NCBI RefSeq assembly: GCF_000521805.1 | Contig: NZ_JAMB01000001.1 | Span: forward strand, 496,001-560,000 | Source: Marinomonas ushuaiensis DSM 15871 | Lineage (GTDB): Bacteria; Pseudomonadota; Gammaproteobacteria; Pseudomonadales; Marinomonadaceae | DNA: 64,000 nucleotides | Direction: 5' to 3' | Shown: piece after piece, positions 45,503 through 53,766 of the stretch | Layout of the letters: every line of letters begins with the position of its first letter | Position numbering within the stretch: position 1 is the stretch's first letter | Notes under the pieces: model-generated | The model's input: only the letters and a program-made list of their open reading frames with translations | Told to the model about the DNA's origin: nothing | Database searches by the model: none | Position numbers and translations under genes: made by a program

Positions 45503-45510
45503 GAGTAGGT

Positions 45511-46314
45511 TCAGCTGTTTGATGGCACTGGCTCATAACCCCAATCTTCTATTTTTGGCTCGGTCGCGATGATTTTTGGCAACTCTGACCAATGTAATAA
45601 ACTCAGTTCGCCAGCCGCTGATTCCGTTAGCGCGGTGCAATGTTCAACCCAGTCGCCATCGTTACAGTAAAGAATGTCATCTTTCATTTTGAATGAGGCA
45701 AAGTGAATATGTCCGCAAATATACCCATCTACTTTCTGGTTTTTCGCTGATTTTAAAGCCGCTGTTTCAAATCGTTCGATAAACTCTTTGGCTTTGCTGA
45801 TGTGGCTTTTCAAATAGCCTGCAAGTGACCAATAAGGCAAACCAATCAGTCGTCTTGCGCCATTTATCCATTGGTTTAGTGACAACATGACGCCATGTGC
45901 TCGGTCGCCAATGGTGAGCATGAGTGGGCTAATTTTTACCATGCTGTCAAATTCATCCCCGTGGCTAACATGGAAGGTTCGGCCGTCTGCCGTTTTATGG
46001 CGATCGTTCATTTTAATATCAATGCCAGATAAGTTTTGCCCTGCAAATTGGCGGAAGAATGCGTCATGGTTGCCAGGAATGTAAATCACTTTAGTACCGG
46101 ACTTCGCCATATTTAATACTTGCTCAACCACTTGTTGGTGAGTATCAACAAAATAGGCTTTATGGCGCATCTCTTGTAAGTCGATAATATCGCCAACTAA
46201 ATAAAGCGTGTCTGTTTGAATGCTTTTCAAAAAATCCAACAAATGAATCGCCTGACAGGCTTTTGTTCCTAGGTGAACATCAGAAATAAACACGGATCGA
46301 AACGTAGTTTGCAT
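45511..46314 (-). CDS. UDP-2,3-diacylglucosamine diphosphatase-family metallophosphoesterase
   Basis: A 267-residue calcineurin-like phosphoesterase of the LpxH-related group (COG2908). Metal-binding motifs are SVFISDVHLGTKA (residue 6), YLVGDIIDLQE (about 39), IPGNHDAFFR (about 75), VSHGDEFD (about 115) and ICGHIHFA (about 197). This branch, with a Tyr/Trp-rich insertion (LPYWSLAGYLKSHI), is common as a second copy beside true LpxH, and its substrate is less certain. ATG 46314 has GAGGTG upstream, preferable to the open frame reaching 46359. Confidence 0.82.
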   Translation of the reverse strand: MQTTFRSVFISDVHLGTKACQAIHLLDFLKSIQTDTLYLVGDIIDLQEMRHKAYFVDTHQQVVEQVLNMAKSGTKVIYIPGNHDAFFRQFAGQNLSGIDIKMNDRHKTADGRTFHVSHGDEFDSMVKISPLMLTIGDRAHGVMLSLNQWINGARRLIGLPYWSLAGYLKSHISKAKEFIERFETAALKSAKNQKVDGYICGHIHFASFKMKDDILYCNDGDWVEHCTALTESAAGELSLLHWSELPKIIATEPKIEDWGYEPVPSNS

Positions 46315-46423
46315 AAACACCTCATTGTAGCTTGTTGCTAGCGTAATCGGTCTGATCACTTCTAGACTAAGCCGTATTTATGACAAACTCATGCTTTCTT
46401 TATGACAGTTAAATAACAGAAAA

Positions 46424-48196
46424 TTAAACCGTTATTTCGAATTTTGATGTGACAAGGTAAGGCTGTAAATATAAATGATTACCGCCTTTTTGCTTCGCTG
46501 ATTTTTTTGCTTGAGCCGCCATTTCAGCCACTTGATGATGATTTTTGCATTGCTTTGAATCGGGGTTAACAACGCCAATCGCTAAGCTTAAAATCGGATG
46601 AAAGAGAGTTGTACCTTGACGATTTTTTGTCCAAACACCACCTTCGTTTAGAATATCGTCAGAGTAAAAATCACGTATTCTGCTTGTGAACATAGTCAAG
46701 ATTGTCTCACATTGCTGCTGCCAATCTGAATCCCCAAAGATAACAACGAAATCGTCGCCGCCAATATGACCGATAAAATTATTGTCTGGCAAAACAACAT
46801 CTTTGATTAAGCTGCCAACCAGTTGAATGACTGCATCGCCTTTTGAATAACCAAAAAAATCATTAAAAGGTTTGAAGTCATTCAAATCAAAGTACGCCAC
46901 ATGAAAACTGTCTTCTGCGATTAAGCGACGACTGACTTCTCGATGAATTGGGACGTTTCCTGGTAATAAGGTAAGAGGATTTGAATAGGTCGCATTTTGG
47001 ATTTTTAATTCGGTAATGCGTTTTAAAAGATCTCTTAGGTGACCTGTGCCAATAAACTTGCCGTTACGAACAACAATGATTTCGTTGTTTAGCGTATCCG
47101 CTTCTTGATTGGTCATTAAAGTAGAAACACTGGAAAGACTGACGTTACTTTCAACAATAAGGACATCGCTGTTTATTAGATGTGTGACTGGCTTGAGTTC
47201 GTAAAGTGCTCGACCATAGGGTGTAGAAAAAAGTTCATGAAGTTGATGCCGTCTGACTACGCCAACAGGCATGTCGTTGTCATTGAGTATGGTGATGGCA
47301 ATAAGATCTTGATGCTTTTTAAAGTATGCCGAAGCTTCATCGAGAAGGCTGGTTTCATGTAGACATGGTGTTGTGCGGCAGAGTGTTTGTACGGTTTCGG
47401 AATGATCAACTTGAAATTGCGAGCGTCGCTGAGCTTGATTAACCAAATAAGGGTGGGTCGTAAAGGCTGGATTATCCGTTGGTCGCCCAAGAAAATAACC
47501 TTGACCAAAGGCGACTCCAATCTCAATCAACTGATCTAGTTCTTGTTGTGTTTCTATGCCTTCTGCAATCAATAGGCAATTTAAGCGTTGTGCGATGGTG
47601 AGAATAGAGCGTACGAACTCTCGTTTGATTTCATCTTTATCAATATCTTTAATAAAGTGTTTATCTATTTTAACAATATCTGGCTGTAACTCAGACCAAA
47701 GTTGTAACCCAGAATAGCCAACACCAAGGTCATCAATTGCCACTTGGAATCCCATCTCTCGATAATGATCAACACTAGAGCGAGGTAAACCATTATGGTC
47801 GTAAGGATGTTGTTCTGATAATTCAATAACAATATTTTTTTGATCCAAACCAAGTTCGTTAAGGATAGACAGGGTCATACCTTTTTGGTGGTCTGGAGAA
47901 GCCAATAAAGAAGCACTCACGTTTAAAAATAATCGGCCTTTTAAAGCGAGATCCGAAAATTTAGAAAGTGCTTTTTCACGACACAGTAGTTCAAGCTTAT
48001 GCAGCTTTCCTTCCTGTTGAGCGAGAGTGAATAATGGATCAGGGGAGAATAGTTTGGAATCTTGAGGGCCTCGAGACAGAGCCTCATGACCATAAATTTG
48101 GCCGTTATTTAAGTCATAGATAGGTTGGAAATAAGGTGTAATCAACCTATTTTCTAGAATTTTTTCAAGCAGTATCTTGTCATCAATGTGAATCAT
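46424..48196 (-). CDS. EAL-CBS-GGDEF cyclic-di-GMP protein
   Basis: A 590-residue protein with an N-terminal EAL phosphodiesterase domain (YGHEALSRGP near residue 36; NVSASLL; ELSEQ; AIDDLGVGYSGL near 153; KIDKHFIKDID; AEGIET near 210). Two CBS-like motifs follow (about 280-395: PCLHETSLLDEASAYF, TILNDNDMPVGVVRR, VVRNGKFIGTGHL), then a C-terminal GGDEF domain whose signature is GGDDF (HIGGDDFVVIFGD, about 485). The EAL catalytic residues look intact, while the changed GGDDF and the long spacing make cyclase activity uncertain. No membrane helices, so cytosolic. Confidence 0.87.
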   Translation of the reverse strand: MIHIDDKILLEKILENRLITPYFQPIYDLNNGQIYGHEALSRGPQDSKLFSPDPLFTLAQQEGKLHKLELLCREKALSKFSDLALKGRLFLNVSASLLASPDHQKGMTLSILNELGLDQKNIVIELSEQHPYDHNGLPRSSVDHYREMGFQVAIDDLGVGYSGLQLWSELQPDIVKIDKHFIKDIDKDEIKREFVRSILTIAQRLNCLLIAEGIETQQELDQLIEIGVAFGQGYFLGRPTDNPAFTTHPYLVNQAQRRSQFQVDHSETVQTLCRTTPCLHETSLLDEASAYFKKHQDLIAITILNDNDMPVGVVRRHQLHELFSTPYGRALYELKPVTHLINSDVLIVESNVSLSSVSTLMTNQEADTLNNEIIVVRNGKFIGTGHLRDLLKRITELKIQNATYSNPLTLLPGNVPIHREVSRRLIAEDSFHVAYFDLNDFKPFNDFFGYSKGDAVIQLVGSLIKDVVLPDNNFIGHIGGDDFVVIFGDSDWQQQCETILTMFTSRIRDFYSDDILNEGGVWTKNRQGTTLFHPILSLAIGVVNPDSKQCKNHHQVAEMAAQAKKSAKQKGGNHLYLQPYLVTSKFEITV

Positions 48197-48473
48197 TTTA
48201 TCTCGAATATTTGGCGATTGAAAATTAACTAAGATAAGAGTTTATGTCATATTTGTGACATTATGATGACTAGATGAAGGACAAAAAATAGGTTTTATAT
48301 TTTTAACGAAGAGTGTTTTTTGCTATGTAAAAATTACTGAGAAGTGTTTGAGCGGAATAATAAATGGGTTTAGATTTGTTTAACAAAGGAACCCGTTACC
48401 GGATCGATTTCTTATTATAACTTCTCGATCATCGGGAACATTGGGTACTTTATTAGCATAGTGCTAATGGCTA

Positions 48474-48644
48474 TTACGCAGATTTCATTGTGCGAATAGT
48501 TAAGCTAGCGAAGAATGCTTTTACATTTGCTACGGCGTTTTTAGCGATTTCTGCATAGTATGCACGACGTAATGCGTAAGCTTGTTCAACATAGTAGTCA
48601 GCATCGAAGTTACCGAAGTCATCATATTTCAATTCGTTTTTCAT
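48474..48644 (-). CDS. Small 56-residue protein
   Basis: A short protein (MKNELKYDDFGNFDADYYVE.. to ..FFASLTIRTMKSA) with a clear TAGGAGAAAG ribosome site, which argues for real translation. The first 20 residues are acidic and aromatic-rich, followed by an amphipathic Ala/Arg-rich helix (EQAYALRRAYYAEIAKNAV). The FDADYYVEQAYALRRAYYAE pattern recalls short proteins related to DUF1127/YjiS, but I cannot assign it. It stands alone between two larger genes. Confidence 0.6.
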   Translation of the reverse strand: MKNELKYDDFGNFDADYYVEQAYALRRAYYAEIAKNAVANVKAFFASLTIRTMKSA

Positions 48645-48770
48645 GGTCTTTCTCCTAATAGATATGTCGTCTTTGACAATACATATAATAGGAGTTGACC
48701 AATCGATCGGCAAACGATCAAATTTCAGCTAATAGGTTAGAAAAATTCATCAATCTTTTAGGTGAGGGTA

Positions 48771-49814
48771 TTACTCTAAGCGAGTTAACCAAGTAAACAT
48801 CGCTTCGATTGCTTGTGTTGACCAATTCTCGATGGCCTGAGCCTCGGCGTTTTGTTGGTTTTTCGCTATCCCTCTTGAGCTTACTGTCCATGATGCAATA
48901 CGAGCACCTGATGGGCCGATAAGCTCCAGAGTGCCGTTTTCAAAAACATAAAAGCGCCCAGATTGAGTTTCACTATTTTGGCTTGTTGTGCTTTTGAGAG
49001 TGAACACGGAATTATTTTTTGGTGTTAAACCATATTTGGATAAAGCACTGGCCAATTCATTGGCTTGCTTTGTGTTAGAGACATCAAAGCCATAGTTAAA
49101 TAGGGCTTGTCCAAGCTGTTGCTCAATGTCTTGAATATCTTGTGCCGCTTTGCCCGCTGGAGAGCTTTGTAAGGAGTAAAGGTCTAGGTCATCAACGTAA
49201 GAAGTGCGCTGTGCAAAATAAGGAATTAGCTTCATGTAAGTTTGCCAATCTTCTGTGGCTGGTGGTTGGTTCACAGAGGTGCTTAATGATGCTGCTTGTT
49301 TACGAATAGTGTCATCTAATTCATTTAATTCGTTGGTCAATTTTGTAATGACGCGGGAACGGTTAATGGATTGTAAGGCATAGACGTAGTTTTCACCGGC
49401 AAAGCGTTGTTCATTAATTGCTTGCTCTAGTTCAATCGGTGCTGTCGTAACTTGGGTGTAGGCAGTTTGTCGCTTTAGAACCTGTTCACCGTTTTGATTA
49501 GAGGTTACTTGTGTGTCTTGCGTATTCGTTTGGCTAACTTGGGTTCGAAGTTGCTGAGCAATTTGGACATTGCCATTTTGCTCTGCTTGAATAAACGCCA
49601 AGGCGATATTTTCGATTTTATCCGCGCTGCCAACACCGTAAATGTATGTGCTGCTTTTAGGTGGCGATGTTACCCAACTTGGAATGTCATCCGCCTTTTC
49701 TGTTTTGGTGTTTGAACCAATACAGCCTGTTAAAGCGGATACTAAACCAATGGTCAGTACCCACTTTGACGTTTTTGAGCCTAATAGCAATTTGGAGCGC
49801 GAAGAAAATATCAT
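48771..49814 (-). CDS. LPP20-type outer-membrane lipoprotein
   Basis: A 347-residue lipoprotein. A signal sequence with lipobox LVSALTGC (cleavage before Cys31) is followed by an LPP20-like domain (DIPSWVTSPPKSSTYIYGVGSADKIENIALAFIQAEQNG, about 43-80), a Gln/Thr-rich stretch (about 85-120), and a C-terminal domain of unknown type. It begins 2 bases after lpoB and belongs to a three-lipoprotein cluster that recurs in gammaproteobacteria (COG3014, LpoB, COG3018-like). It is likely envelope-associated. Confidence 0.8.
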   Translation of the reverse strand: MIFSSRSKLLLGSKTSKWVLTIGLVSALTGCIGSNTKTEKADDIPSWVTSPPKSSTYIYGVGSADKIENIALAFIQAEQNGNVQIAQQLRTQVSQTNTQDTQVTSNQNGEQVLKRQTAYTQVTTAPIELEQAINEQRFAGENYVYALQSINRSRVITKLTNELNELDDTIRKQAASLSTSVNQPPATEDWQTYMKLIPYFAQRTSYVDDLDLYSLQSSPAGKAAQDIQDIEQQLGQALFNYGFDVSNTKQANELASALSKYGLTPKNNSVFTLKSTTSQNSETQSGRFYVFENGTLELIGPSGARIASWTVSSRGIAKNQQNAEAQAIENWSTQAIEAMFTWLTRLE

Positions 49815-49816
49815 GG

Positions 49817-50431
49817 TTAGAAGAAGCCTTTATCCGCTAATTTTTTGATTTTCTTCTGACCGTTCCAAACTTCACGGTTGGTTGTCATATCGATCAGTTT
49901 TAAATCTACCTGATAAAAACTAACGCGTTGGTCACCATTGGAATCGACAATCGAGTTAATCGTACCTGAAAGAGCGAAACCTGCACCCTGTTCTAAGCCA
50001 AACTGAGCGACTGTGCCGGGTGCTGCATTCAATTCTTGCTCTTCACGTTCGTTACGAATGTCGTCACGTTCTGCACCAGAAACAACAAAATCTACTTTGC
50101 CGGCACGTAAAAGGCTGCGTTTGATGTCATTGATAAAAGTGTCAACAGGAATATGCTCAGACGACTTGTTACGAATCGTTTGAACAATCACCGTCGGATT
50201 GCCTTTCTGGCTGAAGTTATAATCACGGAACCATGGAAAGGTAAGCATGTCGCCTATCATCTCTTCTGCTACCAGACGGGAGTCTGTGTCATTCCAACGA
50301 TCAGACAAAGCGACTTCTTCATTGGCATCAAGTCGCTGTACGCTGCCACTAGAGCAGGCTGTTAGTAATACAGCGACAAACAAGGTGAAAAAGCCTTTCC
50401 ATAAAGGTGATTTGATTTTATTACTGTTCAT
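49817..50431 (-). CDS. lpoB: Penicillin-binding protein activator LpoB
   Basis: A 204-residue outer-membrane lipoprotein of the LpoB family, which in E. coli reaches through the wall to activate PBP1B. The lipobox is VLLTACSSG (Cys near 26). The LpoB core is ALSDRWNDTDSRLVAEEMIGDML (about 43-65), NPTVIVQTIRNKSSEHIPVDTF (about 80), and FALSGTINSIVD with YQVDLKLIDMTTNREVWNGQKKIKKL near the end. ATG 50431 has AAGGAAAA upstream. It is the middle gene of the lipoprotein operon. Confidence 0.9.
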   Translation of the reverse strand: MNSNKIKSPLWKGFFTLFVAVLLTACSSGSVQRLDANEEVALSDRWNDTDSRLVAEEMIGDMLTFPWFRDYNFSQKGNPTVIVQTIRNKSSEHIPVDTFINDIKRSLLRAGKVDFVVSGAERDDIRNEREEQELNAAPGTVAQFGLEQGAGFALSGTINSIVDSNGDQRVSFYQVDLKLIDMTTNREVWNGQKKIKKLADKGFF

Positions 50432-50484
50432 AATATTTTCCTTACGTCCGTTTTGTCTGATGCTAAGCATTCAGTGTAATCAAT

Positions 50485-52143
50485 TTAGCCGGGGTTGCGT
50501 AGATTCCACAGTTTAATTTTATTTGGCTCTAGAGTAATCTTTCCTAGAGAGAAATGTTGTTTATTTACTGTGTAGCTTGGGTCATATTTGCCTGGAGCCA
50601 ATGGCTCTCGCGTTAGCCTGATTTGTGCTGGGAGCGTTAACCAATTCCGAGTATCGGCAGCGGAAGATGCGAAGACGGCAACTTGACCAATGAAGTTCAA
50701 TAATAACGCTGCGCCTTCATCTTGGACATTGGAGGTGATTTGATAAGCCAACCAGCTACGCAAAAGTTCTCTGGTTAAACCTTCGTATATGTCTCTCTGT
50801 CCTTGTGCTAATTGCTCTTGGAAGGCAATGTCAGCGAGCGATGTCATTCTTAAACTATTGGTTTTTGTCACGTCATTGATCTGTAATTTGGGTTGTTGGT
50901 TATCTAATGTATAGCGTTGATAATAAGGCACAGTAACGCGTATTGGCTGCTGGTTTAAGAGGCCATCAACCTTGAGCGCTCTTAGTTGTTGCCAAACAGC
51001 AGAGCCAAGAATAATACGTTTAGTGAACACACCGGAAAAGGTTCCCCAAGCACCACCAGCTTTGTAATTGGCGATTAGATTAAGTGGATTAATGTCAGCG
51101 TAAACCATAGTGAACCAACGGAATGCATCGTTATTTTCCATACGCCCACCGGCATAAATGGGTTCAAGTACTAAGGAATAAGCACGAGTATCAGCATAAA
51201 GTAATAAAGTCATTTCACTTTTAGCTGGAATGAAACCTTGGTGTTCTAAAACAACCAGTTCGGCGTCACCATTATGATATTGCTGCAGAGTATCTTGCAT
51301 AGTCGAAGACAATTTCTGTGTGCTTTTTTGCTGAATTTCATCCTGACTAAAACCGCCTTTTTTCATCATACGAATAACATCTAACCATGCGCGCTCTGCA
51401 GTGAGGCCGGATAAAGCATATTGTTTTGCGTAACCCGCTTCATAGAGTTCTGCTGATTTTTGATAGCTGATTCGGGCGTCATCGTATTCTTTATTCATTT
51501 CGTATTGTAGACCTTCCATGTAACGGGCCCATGCGTCATCACGATAAAGGAATTGGTCTGTGTCGCGTCCGCCTGTATAGAAGCCACCTAGCCAGCTAAG
51601 TGCTTTCATGTAGAAAGCTTGGTTTTCTTTTTCGTCTAGGTCTTGGTAACTTGGATTTTGAGCGCGGATTTCGTTCAGTTTTACATCGATGCGTCGCACT
51701 TCTACAAGGGCTGCATCGTTGAGTTTAAGTCTTTCTGAGGGTGAGGTTGCCTGCTCCGCAAGAGCGAGATAATTCAGAGATTTTAAATGGCTGATATAAA
51801 CGCGCTCGATACCGTTACCGCGGTAGTTGCTCTGTCTTGGGTTACTTAATAATGCCCATGAGCGATTGGAAAAGCTGTCTTGGAAGAATGTGTCGCTGAG
51901 TCGGTCCGCTTTTTCGAGGAGTTCATTGCTGCGTTCGAAATCACCTTGGTTTTGTGCAAGCGTACCAATTTCTAAATAATACAGAAGTTGGTCTTGAGGG
52001 TTATCCAGAACGCCTTCTAATTTGCTTTCGGCGGCTTGCCAATTGCCTTCTTTTGCTAAGCTTAGGCCTTCATCAATGCTTTGTTTGTAGGTCGCACAGC
52101 CTGTTAAAAGTAAGAGATTCAGCCAAATAAAAATCCATTTCAC
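50485..52143 (-). CDS. COG3014-type lipoprotein with TPR-like repeats
   Basis: A 552-residue lipoprotein (lipobox LLLLTGCATY, Cys16). Residues about 20-90 look like TPR helices (LAKEGNWQAAESKLEGVL, LEIGTLAQNQGDFERSNELLEKA), and another tetratricopeptide-like stretch follows near 205-235. The large C-terminal part is the family-specific domain of COG3014, whose role is unknown. The start is GTG at 52143 with AAGGGA upstream, one base after the stop of a small CxxC protein gene. It precedes lpoB, suggesting a peptidoglycan or envelope function. Confidence 0.8.
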   Translation of the reverse strand: MKWIFIWLNLLLLTGCATYKQSIDEGLSLAKEGNWQAAESKLEGVLDNPQDQLLYYLEIGTLAQNQGDFERSNELLEKADRLSDTFFQDSFSNRSWALLSNPRQSNYRGNGIERVYISHLKSLNYLALAEQATSPSERLKLNDAALVEVRRIDVKLNEIRAQNPSYQDLDEKENQAFYMKALSWLGGFYTGGRDTDQFLYRDDAWARYMEGLQYEMNKEYDDARISYQKSAELYEAGYAKQYALSGLTAERAWLDVIRMMKKGGFSQDEIQQKSTQKLSSTMQDTLQQYHNGDAELVVLEHQGFIPAKSEMTLLLYADTRAYSLVLEPIYAGGRMENNDAFRWFTMVYADINPLNLIANYKAGGAWGTFSGVFTKRIILGSAVWQQLRALKVDGLLNQQPIRVTVPYYQRYTLDNQQPKLQINDVTKTNSLRMTSLADIAFQEQLAQGQRDIYEGLTRELLRSWLAYQITSNVQDEGAALLLNFIGQVAVFASSAADTRNWLTLPAQIRLTREPLAPGKYDPSYTVNKQHFSLGKITLEPNKIKLWNLRNPG

Positions 52144-52144
52144 A

Positions 52145-52270
52145 TTAAAGTCCCTTGTCTAAAAACTGATTTGCAAACAGTATTGCGAGTAAAACCAAGC
52201 AGCTCAGATAAAGCGCCAGCCAGCGAGCTTTAAGACAATATGGACAAGGTTTCTTTTTCTTTTTAATCAT
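52145..52270 (-). CDS. 41-residue CPYC membrane miniprotein
   Basis: A very short reading frame that ends one base before the GTG of the COG3014-type gene. It encodes MIKKKKKPCPYCLKARWLAL followed by one hydrophobic helix (YLSCLVLLAILFANQFL) and DKGL. The basic start and the CPYC pair on the cytoplasmic side, with a membrane anchor, suggest a zinc-binding or redox-active small membrane protein. I do not recognise the family. The tight spacing to the next gene is the main evidence that it is real. Confidence 0.55.
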   Translation of the reverse strand: MIKKKKKPCPYCLKARWLALYLSCLVLLAILFANQFLDKGL

Positions 52271-52317
52271 ACTTTCTGCGTTGGCTGATGAGTGATTTGA
52301 ATTTATTAGTATGCTAC

Positions 52318-52346
52318 AAAAAAAGGAGGCATACAGCCTCCTTTTT
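52318..52346 (-). terminator. Terminator after secB
   Basis: AAAAAGGAGGC and GCCTCCTTTTT arms around a 5-base loop, between secB and the lipoprotein operon; A and T tracts on both sides. Confidence 0.9.
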
Positions 52347-52390
52347 ATCGTACTTGTGTTTTAGTGCTTTTTACAACTAAGTAATATTTA

Positions 52391-52879
52391 CTATTGCGTT
52401 GTTTCTGCTGCAGCTTGTTGTTTCTGTAGGCTTTCTACATAAAGCGCATCAAAGTTAATTGGTGCCAACATAAGTGGAGCAAAGCTGCCTTTGGTGACTA
52501 CAGCATCAATGTTCTCACGAGCGTATGGGAAAATAGTAGCAGGGCAAAAAGCACCCAAAGCATGGTGTAATTGCTGATCATCTAAACCAGAAATAACAAA
52601 CAAACCACCTTGTTGAACTTGAACTAGGAAGCCAGTCTCGCCATTGTTTTTAACGGTAACGGTAATTTCAAGAACGATTTCATAGACGTTTTCGCCAACT
52701 TGACGGCTTTTCGTGTTTAATTCTAAGCCTACTTCTGGTTTCCACTCTTCTTGAAAAATCATTGGAGAGCGTGGCGATTCAAAAGAAATGTCTTTCAAAA
52801 AAATACGCTGCAAAGACAGTTGTGGTGCTTGAGCTTCTTGTGTTTCGGCTGCAGAGTTTACTTCAGTTGTATCAGACAT
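52391..52879 (-). CDS. secB: Protein-export chaperone SecB
   Basis: A 162-residue tetrameric chaperone that keeps preproteins unfolded for SecA. The core reads LSLQRIFLKDISFESPRSPMIFQ (about 22-44), EIVLEITVTVKNNGETGFLVQVQQGGLFVI (about 66) and CPATIFPYARENIDAVVTKGSFAPLMLAPINFDALY (about 116), all typical. It follows grxC and a YibN-like rhodanese gene, the conserved yibN-grxC-secB order. Confidence 0.97.
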   Translation of the reverse strand: MSDTTEVNSAAETQEAQAPQLSLQRIFLKDISFESPRSPMIFQEEWKPEVGLELNTKSRQVGENVYEIVLEITVTVKNNGETGFLVQVQQGGLFVISGLDDQQLHHALGAFCPATIFPYARENIDAVVTKGSFAPLMLAPINFDALYVESLQKQQAAAETTQ

Positions 52880-52924
52880 TGTTGTTCCTTATCTTTATTT
52901 TAGAATACGATCTAATCACTATTA

Positions 52925-53176
52925 TTAAGCAAGTAATGCATCAAGTTTTTTCGAGCGTTCCAGATCAAAAAGATCATCACAACCACCGACGTGCTGCTCG
53001 CCAATCCAAATTTGCGGTACAGACGTCCGGCCGCTTTTTTTCGTCATCTCTTGGCGAAGTTTGTTATTGCCATCCACATTAATTTCATTGAATGCAATGT
53101 TTTTAGACGCAAGCAGTTGTTTTGCTCGAGTACAAAAAGGACAGTAATTGCTTGAATAGATAGTTACGGTAGACAT
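52925..53176 (-). CDS. grxC: Glutaredoxin 3
   Basis: An 83-residue glutaredoxin with active site YCPFCTRAKQLL (Cys12, Cys15), the TSVPQIWIGEQHVGGCDDLFDLE glutathione-binding segment including the cis-Pro (about residue 52), and normal length. It reduces disulfides with glutathione in the cytoplasm. It lies 10 bases after the rhodanese gene and upstream of secB. Confidence 0.96.
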   Translation of the reverse strand: MSTVTIYSSNYCPFCTRAKQLLASKNIAFNEINVDGNNKLRQEMTKKSGRTSVPQIWIGEQHVGGCDDLFDLERSKKLDALLA

Positions 53177-53186
53177 GATTTTTGTA

Positions 53187-53603
53187 TTACCCTTTTACTA
53201 AAGGCAGGTTAGATGATTGCCATTCAGCAATGCCGCCTTGAAGTTTGTATAGTTTCGTGAAGCCTTCTTTTTTCAAGTCTTTTGCACTTGATCCAGAAGT
53301 CATACCAGATTTACATACTAAAATGATTGGGGCATCTTTGTGTTTCTCAAGACGGTTTAGGTTTTCTTTCATTTTTGTCGCAGGAATATTCATGGCACCA
53401 GTGATATGACCCGTGCTGAATTCCTTTTCAGGGCGGATGTCGACAATAATCGCATCTTCTGTGTTTATTAGTGTAGTAGCTGCAGAAGCCGTTAGTCCCG
53501 GTGCGCCACCTTTACTTTCAACAAAAAGCAATGTTGCAAGAATCGCCATAAAAACAGCGACCATTTCCCAGTGGTTAGTAGCAAATTCAATAAATTGGTT
53601 CAT
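53187..53603 (-). CDS. YibN-like membrane-anchored rhodanese
   Basis: A 138-residue protein with an N-terminal membrane helix (MVAVFMAILATLLFVES) and a rhodanese domain: TLINTEDAIIVDIRPEKEFSTGHITGAMNIP (about 46-76), the catalytic Cys in VCKSGMTSGSSAK (about 98), and GGIAEWQ near the end. It matches YibN, which sits ahead of grxC-secB in E. coli. Two adjacent ATGs (53606, 53603) are possible. The sulfur acceptor is not known. Confidence 0.87.
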   Translation of the reverse strand: MNQFIEFATNHWEMVAVFMAILATLLFVESKGGAPGLTASAATTLINTEDAIIVDIRPEKEFSTGHITGAMNIPATKMKENLNRLEKHKDAPIILVCKSGMTSGSSAKDLKKEGFTKLYKLQGGIAEWQSSNLPLVKG

Positions 53604-53726
53604 CATAATCTTAAAGCCCATATAAAAACTGTCCGCATTATACACGGCAAGCGTAATCGGTACATACTCTCATTCAAAGGTGACAAAGATATGATAGAGG
53701 AAAGCGATAATTGAGATGGAAAATGA

Positions 53727-53754
53727 AAAAGCGAGCTCCGAAAAGCTCGTTTTT
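53727..53754. terminator. Terminator after the DUF1338 gene
   Basis: AAAAAGCGAGCT and AGCTCGTTTTT arms with a short loop, 13 bases after the stop of the minus-strand DUF1338 gene; symmetric A/T tracts. Confidence 0.8.
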
Positions 53755-53766
53755 AGAGGGGCTAAT

